This document shows, piece after piece, positions 20,822 to 31,662 of a DNA stretch of 64,000 nucleotides (the stretch's first letter is position 1; each line of letters begins with the position of its first letter). Made by a program: the position numbers and the translations under genes. A model generated the notes under the pieces. The model was not told the origin of the DNA. It was given only the letters and a program-made list of their open reading frames with translations, and did no database searches. The DNA comes from Xestospongia bergquistia (taxonomy: Eukaryota; Porifera; Demospongiae; Haplosclerida; Petrosiidae), in contig OZ014424.1 in assembly GCA_963965975.1 (NCBI GenBank), forward strand, positions 1,798,001 through 1,862,000. The letters run 5' to 3'.

Positions 20822-22831
20822 ATGGCTGACTACAGATTCAGTGAAGTGAAGTATCAACAGTTGTGTCATGCAAGCGGACATGACGGCAAAATAACTCAGG
20901 TACAGGCACTGATTAAGGAGATACGTCCTGAAGAAAGAGCTCAGTTTGGACCAACCACGTTTTGCCCTCCACTAAAGTACATGTTAGAATCACCTTTTGT
21001 CATTGCTTGCTATTGTGGCAAATTTAAGATTGTCCAGTACTTCCTTGAGACCTTCCCTAATATCATTGATGTAAATACATTGGCTATTAGGTTTTTGGAC
21101 AAGAAAACAGCAGTTACCCCACTAATAGCAACTTGTATGTCAGAGAGTCTTGATGACCATGGAAAAATAATTAAATATTTAATTTCTAAAGGGGCCAAAG
21201 TCAATAAGGCATCAACTGATGGATCTACTCCATTACATCATGCACAGTCCCTCAAGACTATAAAGTACTTACTGGAGTGTGGTGCTGATATTAATAAGAT
21301 TTGTAATGAAGGCATCAGTCCACTAATACAAATCGTGAGAAATGGCCTCCTAAAAAAAGAAGCAAAGATTCAGATTTTAAGATATTTACTTGATAACAAT
21401 CCAAATGTTTATCAACGTACAACAAATGGCTATACAGCTTTACACATAGCTAGTCATACTTCATTTGCTTATAAAGAAGTAGTTCAGTTTCTATTAGACT
21501 ATGGAGCACCTCCTATGTTTACTGCTACTTCTCACGTTATAGATATTGATTACATACCATCTCCTGTGTATCTTGCTGCTTATAGTGGTGATGAGGCTAT
21601 AGTCGATGTTTTTCTTCAAAGAGAAGATTGTCCTATAGAATGTAAAGTAAATATATATTTGCTAAAAGCTACTGGACAACAAGCTTTGTATTACTTTCAT
21701 GAAGAAGAGGAGAGAATTAGATTTTACCATGCATGGATTAAAGGTCTTGAAATCATGAAGAAACATAATGTCCAGTTCTCATATCCATTACCAGTAGATG
21801 AATATGACCTACGAGAGGAGGTGAAAACAAAGAAAGAGCTGGATGCAATATGGCGCAATGCTTTGGAAATACTTTTTCAATATGCATTGATATATGAACG
21901 ATGTCTAGGTAGAGAATGTACTAAGTACCTGTTGGAAGTGGGTGAAGAAATGATTGATAAGGGATACCCTAAAGAAGGTGAGTTTGTGATTAAAAGAGGT
22001 ATATTATTTGAAACAAATATATGTGAAGAGTTATGTTCCAAACCACCCAATTCCTATCATTTTCCTCGATTTCATGTTACAAAAAGTGTCCTGGACTACT
22101 TTCATGTATTTATTCGTAAGCTTCTCAAAACAGCATATCCATCTAATTTTCCATTGTACATTAAATTTGGACTAACAGCTCTGAAGACCAAATATCATCT
22201 ACAGTTACCAGTTGAACGATACGACAAGCATCAAGTATTAAGAGTGTTTTCCATGTGGATAGAGAGCTGTGAATCTACCAATTCATCTTATCCTTTTGAG
22301 TTAATCTCTTTAGCCAAAGAATTTGTTTCAACCTATCTTTATTATCCAGAAGGATCAGAATTACTTTTGTCTAACTGTGATTTCATTTACCAATATCCTT
22401 CACTACTACGTCTTCTCCTTGAAGTAGGAGGTAATGCTGTAATAAATGATGTTGGATGGGATGGAAGAACTTTACTTCAAGTTGCTCTTCAAAAATTAGT
22501 TAATGTATCTGAAAAAGAAGGGATAGATGAAGTTATAAGGATAGAGGAAGTTATAAAGATAGAGGAAGTTATCAGGATATTATTGGAATATGGTGCTCAT
22601 GTAGACACAACTAACAGTAAAGGCCTGACATTATTCAGTGACGTAGTTCAATCAAAGCTTTCATCATACAAAGCTTTATGTTCTCCACATCTTCCTTTAT
22701 CTCTCTATTGTATAGCAGCTAATGCTGTAGTGAAGTACTGTATACCTTATCAAGGACTACCTTCTCATGTTGTAGACTTTATCAAGTTACATGATTCTCA
22801 ATATTTTAAGCAGTTTGATTATTTTCCTTAG
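20822..22831 (+). CDS. FEM1-like ankyrin protein, beta subfamily, the only intact beta copy
   Basis: Single exon, 669 residues. The N-terminus MADYRFSEVKYQQL continues CHASGHDGKITQVQALIKEI, longer by a few residues than in alpha copies and clearly diverged. The ankyrin units GSTPLHHAQSLKTIKYLLE and GYTALHIASHTSFAYKEVV are clear. The middle region keeps PLPVDEYDLREEV. The C-terminal ankyrin segment carries DEVIRIEEVIKIEEVIRI, a tripled RIEEVI like that at 8855. The BC box is SLYCIAANAV and the CUL2 box is LPSHVVDFI, which still fits the consensus. The other beta copies (1903, 6953, 36188) are all broken, so this one may carry the subfamily function. The role as a CUL2 substrate receptor is inferred. 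Confidence 0.88.
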   Translation: MADYRFSEVKYQQLCHASGHDGKITQVQALIKEIRPEERAQFGPTTFCPPLKYMLESPFVIACYCGKFKIVQYFLETFPNIIDVNTLAIRFLDKKTAVTPLIATCMSESLDDHGKIIKYLISKGAKVNKASTDGSTPLHHAQSLKTIKYLLECGADINKICNEGISPLIQIVRNGLLKKEAKIQILRYLLDNNPNVYQRTTNGYTALHIASHTSFAYKEVVQFLLDYGAPPMFTATSHVIDIDYIPSPVYLAAYSGDEAIVDVFLQREDCPIECKVNIYLLKATGQQALYYFHEEEERIRFYHAWIKGLEIMKKHNVQFSYPLPVDEYDLREEVKTKKELDAIWRNALEILFQYALIYERCLGRECTKYLLEVGEEMIDKGYPKEGEFVIKRGILFETNICEELCSKPPNSYHFPRFHVTKSVLDYFHVFIRKLLKTAYPSNFPLYIKFGLTALKTKYHLQLPVERYDKHQVLRVFSMWIESCESTNSSYPFELISLAKEFVSTYLYYPEGSELLLSNCDFIYQYPSLLRLLLEVGGNAVINDVGWDGRTLLQVALQKLVNVSEKEGIDEVIRIEEVIKIEEVIRILLEYGAHVDTTNSKGLTLFSDVVQSKLSSYKALCSPHLPLSLYCIAANAVVKYCIPYQGLPSHVVDFIKLHDSQYFKQFDYFP

Positions 22832-23014
22832 AATTGTTTGATGTTCATTAATGTGTGTGTACATTCCTGTTGAAATAAATAGGTCACTTTATCTGATTAC
22901 AGTCACTTAAGAGTTATGCATGACTACAAAATACAGTAATCATTGGATGTTATTAATAAGTTAGACAAGTGAATTAGTCTAAAATAGTTTATCTCCTCTC
23001 TCACGTGTTTGCAG

Positions 23015-23160
23015 TTCAATTAGCAGTTTCAGACCCAGAATCGATAAATTCTGCAGACCCTCTGTTTGCTATGGAAGCTAAACTAACCAAATTGAAGAAA
23101 CTAAGTTTACCAGAAGCTGCAGAGTTGACATTTAGTAAACTAATAAAAATGTTTTATTGA
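23015..23160 (+). other. Possible orphan terminal exon
   Basis: A good acceptor (TTTGCAG, ending 23014) is followed by an open stretch with ordinary composition ending in TGA at 23158-23160. It includes QLAVSDPESINSADPLFAME and KLTKLKKLSLPEAAELTF. I do not recognise the protein and find no matching upstream exon. It lies just beyond the end of the duplicated FEM1-like block (homology to 36985 stops at about 22970). It may be the last exon of a gene split by that duplication, or chance. Confidence 0.35.
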
Positions 23161-24224
23161 AAGTTAGCAGGAAAAGAGCTTTATTTTTAATATATTAATA
23201 ATTAATAATAATTATTATAAATTTATGGTAGTTGGGTGATGGAAAATCTATTAATCCTTGCACTTAAAAAAGTGGACATTTATCCAGGTAGATTTGTTGT
23301 ATATCAAAAAGAAATGAAAGTACATAAATAAGGTGAAAATTCCCACTTCATAAGTACCTAATGTAAACATTAATAACAGAATTGATCTTTTAAGTTAATC
23401 ATATAATTATGATTGTTATATTAATGCCAATAAAAATAACATAAAATATATGAGTGGTGAGAGATGATGGATTTAATTGGCATTTCAGCTGATGCCTGTC
23501 AATCAGAATAATGAGTAATAAATATAGTAACGGAGGATATGATAACGGATCTGTAATGATCCTTGTATCAACAACTGATATGTGTGACACATACAATTTG
23601 TTTGACCCAAACTACAATGATAGATGTGAAGATGAGCCCATACAGCAGAAAACTCAAGGTACCTCATGTTTTTTATTGGTTTCCAATATGATTACTCATT
23701 CTATACCATATGAATGGGTTGATATTGATTGTGTGCATGAATTGAGGACTATAATAAGGTTGTCTTACAATTCTTTCATTCTAATGCACCTGTAGTTCAA
23801 CAGATACATATGCTAAATTGAATAATACTTTTAGTATGTAAAAAATTAGTGTACATGATGCATATTGTTGCAATTATATTATAATCATGGTAATTAACAC
23901 TAAATTGTCACAAAGAAATGCAAACTATCTACTAATCCAAGTAAAGTTTCCCTTCTGTCATCACCTCCACATCCTCCTGCTTTTCCCATTCAAACACAAA
24001 CAGAGCCTATATTATATAGTTTATAATTATTTAGATATTAACATGTATACAGATCTGATAATGCATTAGTGTTTAAGATTGTACTGATGAAATTATACCT
24101 AGTTCTTAATGGATTAGCATCACTTGGCATTATTACAAACAAAATAAATAGACAATGTACTGACAGATAGAATATGTGTCTTATTGTCAGTTTATTTTTA
24201 CTAAGATTTTATCACATCCAGTGA
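23161..24224. other. Intergenic, no gene seen
   Basis: AT-rich. Short open frames at 23511-23795 and 23887-24069 have no family marks. A run of ATTAATAATTAATAATAATT lies near 23200. Nothing that I can name. Confidence 0.5.
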
Positions 24225-24316
24225 ACTGAGCATGCTCAGTTTAACATGCTGCTTTAATGGCGCCAGTTTTAGTAAACTGAGCATGCTCAGTTCAATAAGC
24301 TGCAAAAGTGGCGCCA
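24225..24316. repeat. Two 51-bp units, each with two perfect palindromes
   Basis: The 16-bp palindrome ACTGAGCATGCTCAGT occurs at 24225-24240 and again at 24276-24291. The 8-bp palindrome TGGCGCCA occurs at 24258-24265 and at 24309-24316. Both pairs are spaced exactly 51 bp, so the unit was duplicated whole. The region is GC-richer than its surroundings and is followed by a locally less AT-rich stretch (24330-24660). That looks like a dimeric-factor binding site and promoter for the non-coding locus downstream, but this is inference. Confidence 0.6.
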
Positions 24317-25605
24317 ATTTTTAGTCCTAAAAATACTATGTATTAGGTAGACCACCTCATTTCTGCAAGATGACTATACCTGTTGGACTGGTGCTACTGC
24401 AGGACTGATATGTTTTAAAGAAGAAGAGTACAACTGTGCTGCTGTCTACAGTCCGTTGCTTTGTGTCCAGTCAAGTTAATACCTTCCTTCAATTCTCATT
24501 CACCTCTAATGTAGAAAAACGTTACAGTCAACTCGAGGGCAACGACAAAAAATACGCTTTGTTCCAGCACGTACACAAGCAGAGAAAGTATTCAGGTCAG
24601 AGTAAACGTATGCCATGTGTATTTGTGGAAAGCCTAATTCAGATATTCTAGCTTTGTTAGGCCCAGACAGTTGCTGTTGTTTCACATACTTATAGCCTCT
24701 TCTAGCTACTTTCTTATAACTTGAGACCCTTTGATCTGTTGAGGCTGCCTAATTCTATAGTATATTATCAAAGTTTAGTTGTACCTCAGTTTAAGTCAGT
24801 ATTCAGTTGGCCTATGCAGTGTAGCACCGATCCGAGATAGTGTGTACAGGAAGCTGTTATATTGATTAGATGTATTCAGAGTAGAGAGGATTTTGCTGTC
24901 CTAAACACAACTAAAATGGCTAGTGCAAATATCTCCCATTGAATACTGAGTAACTTTTCATGAATGCTATAGCTGACAATAGGCATGGAGCTTTTAAGTT
25001 AGAAGGTCCTGGCAGCTAGCTGACAAGCTGAGTAGCTGTATTTCACATTGAGAACCAGATTTGAAGCCTGGAACATATAAGCACTTCAATAGAATATGAA
25101 GCTTACTCATACCAGCAGTTTCGATATAGCAGGCTAGCTTTCTTCTTGGTTGTAGCTTATAACCACAGTCTAGCTAATAAGAAATCATCTTGTTAACCAT
25201 AATTATTAGCAGAGCCTCCCTGATAAGTACATGAACTCTGTGGGTCCAATAGTCTAATTTTAAAACATGTTCACAACCCTATTGTAATGTTTTGGTGTAA
25301 TACATGTCGACTGAATAACTAGAGTACAAGTCCTGTATGTATTAATAATTGTAGTTTGTGCAAGCTTTTGAGACCAACTTTAAAAAGTAACCTTATAAAT
25401 TAACATATTAATAATTTCTATCATACATTTTTATGACAGACACTTTACATAGTTTTAGATGTCTTGTCACTTTGATCTTATATTGTACCATCATATCATA
25501 TAGAAAGTAAATCATTGCAATGTCTAATGATCCAAGTCTTGTTGTGTTCAGTGACCATTATACTATCTATTGTTGTGTTATATAAAGAAAGTGTTATAAC
25601 TCTTG
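24317..25605. other. Unassigned, possible 5' part of a non-coding transcript
   Basis: Bases 24330-24660 have fewer stops. An open frame at 24436-24651 contains VEKRYSQLEGNDKKYALFQH, with a possible donor (CAG/GTCAGAG) at about 24596. I do not recognise it as a protein. The rest, to 25605, has no coding signal. Confidence 0.3.
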
Positions 25606-26460
25606 TGATCAACATAGCATGTATGTGGCTTACCCTTTGTTAATCCATTTACATACACACACCTTTTGTTAATCCTATCACAGTATGACATCTACATATT
25701 CCAACCTCTTGTAAGTCCTATAACATGTACATTCAGACACACTTGTAACTTCCTTTCTTTTAATTTATGGTAGTCCTGTGACATGTCTATATACAAACCT
25801 TTTGACGTATTCATACACAAACGTTTTGTTACTTGTACCACAATATATCCTGTGACACAAACTAGCCCTGTGATATGCACCTATATAAACCTTTTGACAT
25901 ATTCATACACAAATGTTTTGTTACTCATACCACATTATGTCCTATGATACAACCTAGTTCTGTGACATGTACATTTACAAACCTTTTGACATATTCATGC
26001 ACAAATGTCTTGTTACTAGTTCTGTGGCACATTCTCTTACAATATGGTATAACCTTGTCTCCGACATGTACATGTTTGAATGCCTAATTACCCATACCAC
26101 TTAATTTCCTATTATACAACCAATACATACAAATGTTTTAATACCCAACCTCTTGTAATACAATACAACCTAGCCCTGTGACATATACATATATACAAAC
26201 CTCATACAACCACATAATCTTATGTAACCTAGTCCTGTGACATGTATGTACACAAAACATTTTGACATATTTATACATAAATATCTTGTTACTCATACCC
26301 ACATTATGTCCTATGATACAACCTAGTCCTGTGACACACACATATACAAATCTTCTGACATATTTATGCACAAATATCTTATTACTCAAACCACATTATG
26401 TCCTATGATACAACCTATTCCTGTGACATGTACATATAAACCTCTTATACCTAATAGCAC
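25606..26460. repeat. Imperfect tandem repeat, about 90-bp unit
   Basis: ACCTAGTCCTGTGACATGTA and close variants recur at about 25860, 25948, 26169, 26228, 26321 and 26412. Each is followed by ACAAACCTTTTGACATATTC and by a TTGTTACTCATACCACATTA stretch. Spacing is mostly 88-93 bp with some half units. The short ORFs inside are created by the repeat. Confidence 0.75.
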
Positions 26461-27119
26461 AACACATTCCTTGTGTAATATTAGTATAATATGGTAGAAA
26501 AATTTCTCTTCACCAACATTGTGAATTCATTAATATTTGTTATCTGTATTTTGTATAAATTTTGTTTTCTAACAAAACCTTTTGTCACCTTGTACACTAA
26601 AACAATAATACTTTTGTAAATCTCCTATTCACACTAAATCTACTAGTGTCTACAATTTTACTGGTAGAATCTAATTTGGTTCTTGTTACTTACTGTTCAA
26701 TGTATCTCCTGTGTTGATCTCTTGTTGCCATATACTGTGACTGTTATAACTCTTGAGTTATTATTATACAAGTTCTATCTTGTGTTAATATCTCCTGTGA
26801 CAGTTAACACTCTTATACGTGATCTGACATTTTGTTTAGTCCTCTATATGTTATCTTTAACATCCATCTCCTGCAGCTGTTCAACACTTTTGTGTTATGT
26901 TATATTATTGTCTGTACCCTACATTCATTAGTTTTTCAGTATTTTTGTAGACTAAAGATGTTCTATTGTTTTCTTGATATATCTTACCTATTGTAGTCCT
27001 ATAGTGTATGACCCACAGAGTTCATGTACTGTAATACTTCCTCTTGCTATTCTTGTTCCTGTTGTCTTGTTTTGTTTGTTGTATATTATTCCTACATATT
27101 CCAACATTGTCAAAGAGGT

Positions 27120-27560
27120 TTTCTACTGATAATGCTCGCATCAGTATTTTTACTGGCATCTATAATTTTACTCCAGTTCTTTTACTGACATCTCTATACT
27201 CCAGTTCTCTTACTGGCATCTAAAATTTTACTTCAGTACTTTTTACTGGCATCTAAAATTTTACTTCAGTATTTTTTACTGGCATCTAGAATTTTACTTC
27301 AGTACTTTTACTGACAACTAAAATTTTATTTCAGTATTTTTTAATAGCATCTAAAAAATTACTTCACTTTTTTTAATGGCATCTAAAAATTTACTACAGT
27401 ATTTTTTACTGGCATCTAAAATTCACTACAGCATTTTTTACTGGCATCTAGAATTTTACTTCAGTATTTTTTACTGGCATCTAAAATTTTGGCATTAAAA
27501 AATTTACTACAGTATTTTTTACTGGCATCTAAAAATTTACTTCAGTATGGCATCTAGAAT
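27120..27560. repeat. Minisatellite, about 32-bp unit
   Basis: TTTTTACTGGCATCTAAAAT followed by TTTACTTCAGTA recurs about a dozen times with small length changes. It is AT-rich and non-coding. Each unit ends in a T-rich stretch plus ACTTCAG, which resembles a splice acceptor. Bases 26460-27120 just upstream hold diffuse TGTTA/CTTTTG-rich sequence without a clear unit. Confidence 0.75.
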
Positions 27561-27589
27561 TTTTCGTGTCCTGTTCACTGGCATCAGGG

Positions 27590-28700
27590 CTTTAGGTAAG
27601 TTTTCATTCATGGTTTGTATTGGCCTGGAGGATTTGAAGGTTAGGTTTTATAGCAGATGTCCATGAAATCTAAACTCTTCTCTTTATCCCTAATAACTGA
27701 CATGGACTGTTGTACACTAGAATTATTAAGTAATTTTAACATACAACAGACTCTTGTCAATTTATAATAATAATTATTATTATTGCTCTGTTATAATAAC
27801 TATTTTTCATTTTATAGTAGGACTGTTTTCTACTGGAGATGATCATCAACTAATTGAGAGTTATAAACTCAACAATTTAAATAATACCTTCTTTTAGGAT
27901 AGAGTAGAATAGGTCTGTTTACTGACTGGTCTATTGGAGATGATTGTCCTACTTCTAGTAAGTTAATAGAAACACTTATTAAATAAATGTTTTAACTATT
28001 TATTCTCTTCTATTATAATAGTAATTTATTCTACATCAACATGTGATGATCTAGATCTAGTATAGTCCTATGATATACTATATATTTAAGTCATATCTAT
28101 TATTAAATTACTTATTTACTAACTATTTGTTCTGTAGTGTAATGATATAATGTTCTAATGGTTGTGAGTTATATAGTAACCATAATGTTAGAACAAAACA
28201 TTCTGTCACATTTAGTAGGTCTATCAATAAACTAGTAAGAAATGATCTGATAACATTTTTGTTAATATACCTACTGTAAGTTGAATTATTAAATAGTACA
28301 ATGTCTACTAAATGAACCTCAATGTTCTATAATAGAATAGAAAGGTTAATGTCACTGGTAATGATGATCTTATGTACATTAACTGATGACTAATGTAAGT
28401 TATCTGTTATAATAATATGGACATTTCTTTACTAAACATGTATTTTTTATAATTTTAGATGGACTTTGGTCTATTATATAAGTGTATGGTTCTCTGATAA
28501 CTTAGACTGTAAGTTTGATGTATCATTAACATAACAATCATGTACTAAACTATTTCCTTTAATTCTATAGTGATACTTTGATGACTAGACTGGAGATGAT
28601 GCAGTGATGTTCTCTAATAATTACTCTATGTAAGATTGATCTTATATACCTTTTGTTAATTCTATTTAACTTTTCATTCTGTAGTGATGTTCACGTTGAG
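27590..28700 (+). ncRNA. Candidate spliced non-coding segment, first copy of 1-kb direct duplication
   Basis: Short blocks are bounded by good splice sites on the + strand. Acceptors (TTATAG, TTTTAG, AATAG, CTATAG, CTGTAG) end near 27819, 27898, 28458, 28570 and 28684. Donors (GTAAGT or GTAAGA) begin at 27596, 27958, 28395, 28509 and 28630. The blocks are about 50-60 nt, share a core like CTGGAGATGATxxTC, and have stops in all three frames, so they cannot be protein exons. The segment from about 27660 to 28640 reappears at 29950-30920. Interpretation as a non-coding RNA gene is inference. Confidence 0.35.
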
Positions 28701-28725
28701 TGTACTTCAACTGCTGGAGATGGTG

Positions 28726-28900
28726 GAGATTTTTAATGAGTTGATGAATGAGATAATGTTGGAGATGATGATGGAGATGGTGATTGAGATGGTGATTGAG
28801 ATGGTGATGGAGATGGTGATGGAGATGGTGATGGAGATGGTGATTGAGATGGTGGTGATGATGATGATCGAGATGGTGATGGAGATAATGGTTGTATACT
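28726..28900 (+). repeat. GAGATGGTGATG microsatellite
   Basis: A run of 6- and 12-bp units (GAGATGGTGATT, GAGATGGTGATGG) about 170 bp long. It opens a 72-residue frame made almost only of M, E, V and I. The frame is a product of the repeat and shows no gene character. Confidence 0.85.
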
Positions 28901-29041
28901 AATAGTTACACTATATATAGTACAATTACAAACAGTTTTGGTCTCCTTTAATTGGGTTATCTACTACTAACACTGTGTGGACATCAATAATTGTTTATGG
29001 GCCTGCAAAAAACATTCAACATCAACATTGCTGGTTGTGGC

Positions 29042-29161
29042 TCTGTATATTGGTTCTTGAGGTTGACAGGCTTTATGTCTTTCTGTATCTTGGTTCTTGA
29101 GGTTGACAGGCTTTGTGTCTTTCTGTATCTTGGTTCTTGAGGTTGACAGTCTTTGTGTGTT
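29042..29161. repeat. 40-bp tandem repeat, three copies
   Basis: TCTGTATCTTGGTTCTTGAG plus GTTGACAGGCTTTGTGTCTT is repeated three times head to tail with one or two changes per copy. No coding content. Confidence 0.85.
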
Positions 29162-29469
29162 GAATATGGTCAGGGATCAGTTTGTGGGTTGTCAATAGGG
29201 ATATCATAATGTGATTATAGGTAGTTGATGAGTCTGGGGTATTAATAGGTGGATTTGGACATGGAACAACAGTGTATGATATTTTGCCATTACTTTTTAA
29301 TATTGTATCCTCCTCCTTGTCTTGTGGTACCTCACATCTTGTTCATCTTTATCTTTTGTGTATCTATATATGAACTATCCTTGTATAACCTTCTAGGTGT
29401 TATTGATGTATAACAGTGACCCTTTCTCTTGATATTAAACCTGATGTCAGACCCTTCAATATTTATTTT

Positions 29470-29840
29470 AATCCTTTGTGTGTGTCTGTTACTGTGTCAT
29501 AATGTTCTATATCTTGTGTCTGTCATATTAACTCCCTTTGTGTCATATAATCCTGAATAATTTAACCCCTTCTGTTTCGTAATTGTTAACCATTGAGTGT
29601 GTTGTGTATTAACCCCTTATGTGTGTTGTATAATCTTGAATTATTTAGCCCTCCATTTTATAATTGTTACCATTGTGTTGCATATTTATCCCTTTGTGTG
29701 CTGTATAATCCTGAATAATTTAACCCCTACTGTTTCATAATTGTTAACCATTGAGTGTGTTGCATATTTACCCCTTATGTGTGCTGTATAAGCCTGAATT
29801 ATTTAACTCCCTTTGTAATTTTTTGTAAATTAATGCTGAC
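29470..29840. repeat. Imperfect repeat, about 120-bp unit
   Basis: Units contain GTATAATCCTGAATAATTTA, then ACCCCTxCTGTTTC(A/G)TAATTGTTAACC, then ATTGAGTGTGTTG. They recur about three times with deletions. Nothing else is seen in this stretch or in 29162-29470. Confidence 0.65.
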
Positions 29841-29919
29841 ATCTCTAATACTGACATCTCATTGTCACTGTATTACTGGTATCTGGATAGGTTTTGAAGG
29901 TTAGGTTTGTGCTGGCATG

Positions 29920-30940
29920 GAAGATTTGATGGTTACATTTTATTAGCTGGTGTTTGTGAAGTGTAGGCTCTTCTCTTTATTCCTAATAACTGACATGGAC
30001 TGTTGTACACTAGAATTATTAAGTAATTTTAATATACAAGAGACTCTTGTCAATTTATAACAATAACTATTATTATTTCTATGTTATAATAACTATTTTT
30101 CATTTTATAGTAGGACTGTTTTCTACTGGAGATGATCATCAATTAATTGAGAGTTATAAACTCAACAATTTAAATAATAACTTTTTTTAGGATGGAGTAG
30201 AATAGGTCTGTTTACTGATCTATTAGTGATGGGTATTCTACTTCTAGTAAGTTAATAGAAACACTTATTAAATAATTGTTTTTACTATTTATTTTCTTCT
30301 ATTATAATAGTAATTTATTCTACATCAACATGTGATGATCTAGATCTAGTATAGTCCTATGATATACTATATGTGTAAGTCATATCTATTATTAAATTAC
30401 TAATTTACTAACTACTTGTTCTGTAGTATAATGATATAATGTTCTAATGGTTGTGAGTTGTATAGTAACTATAATGTTAGAACAAAACATTCTGTTACAT
30501 TTAGTAGGTCTATCAATAAACTAGTAAGAAATGATCTGATAACAATTGTAGATACCTCCTGTAAGTAGAATTAATATAATTGTCTACTGAATGAACTTTG
30601 TTCTATAATAATAGGATGTACAGGTTAATGATCATTGTAGTGATAATCTGATGTACATTAACTGATAACTACTGTAAGTTATAATAATGTGGACAGTTCT
30701 ATATTAAACATGTGTTTTAATTTTTTAGCTGAATTTTAATCTACTGTGTAGGAATACATGATGTCAAGGTTCTTTAATAACTTTTTAGACTGTAAGTTTG
30801 ATCTCTCATTAATTTTGACAATATTGTACTAAACTCCTTGTATTCTATAGTGATACTTTGATGACTAGACTGGAGATGATGTAGTGAAGTTCTCTAATAA
30901 CTACTCTATGTAAGATTGATTTTTTATATATCATTAATTC
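29920..30940 (+). repeat. Second copy of the 1-kb direct duplication with mini-exon-like blocks
   Basis: Homologous to 27640-28640 at a constant offset near 2,280-2,293 bp. For example, TAATAACTGACATGGACTGT is at 27691 and 29984, and TATAGTGATACTTTGATGAC is at 28567 and 30847. Splice-like borders are conserved: GTAAGTTAATAGA, GTAAGTTTGAT and TATAG/TGATACTTTG. Conservation of these borders between diverged copies is mild evidence that they matter. Confidence 0.7.
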
Positions 30941-31085
30941 TGACTGCGCATTTTTATTCTCTAGTTGTTTTTATTCTTTAGCTGTTCTACTTGAGTGCTG
31001 GGAATGATGACAGCTGTATCATAATACTTATACTATGTTATAAGTATGATACTACTGACCCTTTTGTCACTCTAATAGATTTATG

Positions 31086-31662
31086 ATCTGATGTATATTA
31101 ACTGATGACTACTGTAAGTTGACTTGTTAAATAGTACAATTGTCTACTGAATGAACTATTTAATAGGATGGACAGGTTTAATGATCACTGGTAGCGATGA
31201 TCTAATCTACATTAACTGATGACTACTGTAAGTTGACTTGTTAAATAGTACAATTGTCTACTGAATGAACTATTTAATAGGATGGACAGGTTTAATGATC
31301 ACTGGTAGCGATGATCTAATCTACATTAACTGATGACTACTGTAAGTTGACTTGTTAAATAGTACAATTGTCTACTGAATGAACTATTTAATAGGATGGA
31401 CAGGTTTAATGATCACTGGTAGCGATGATCTAATCTACATTAACTGATGACTACTGTAAGTTGACTTGTTAAATAGTACAATTGTCTACTGAATGAACTA
31501 TTTAATAGGATGGACAGGTTTAATGATCACTGGTAGCGATGATCTAATCTACATTAACTGATGACTACTGTAAGTTGACTTGTTAAATAGTACAATTGTC
31601 TACTGAATGAACTATTTAATAGGATGGACAGGTTTAATGATCACTGGTAGTGATTATCTGAT
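31086..31662 (+). repeat. 114-bp tandem array, each unit a mini-exon plus mini-intron
   Basis: Five copies at an exact 114-bp period. Donor-like GTAAGTTGACTTG begins at 31114, 31228, 31342, 31456 and 31570. Acceptor-like TATTTAATAG/GATGG ends 53 nt later each time. The 61-nt block between (GATGGACAGG ... GATGACTACT) has a stop in every frame. Units are almost identical, so the expansion is recent. A single diverged unit is present in the older duplicated segments near 28340-28440 and 30590-30690. The last unit runs directly into a FEM1-like fragment at 31663. Confidence 0.85.

Noticed and set aside
23511-23795. 94-residue ORF beginning MSNKYSNGGYDNGSV
   Set aside because: No family mark, no splice partner, and AT-rich codon use like the surrounding non-coding DNA.
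24436-24651. 71-residue ORF in locally GC-richer DNA
   Set aside because: Might be a first exon, but no continuation could be found. Kept only as part of a possible non-coding transcript.
26138-26389. ORFs on both strands within 25.6-26.5 kb
   Set aside because: Created by the imperfect 90-bp repeat.
28684-28902. 72-residue ORF rich in M, E and V
   Set aside because: Pure product of the GAGATGGTGATG microsatellite.
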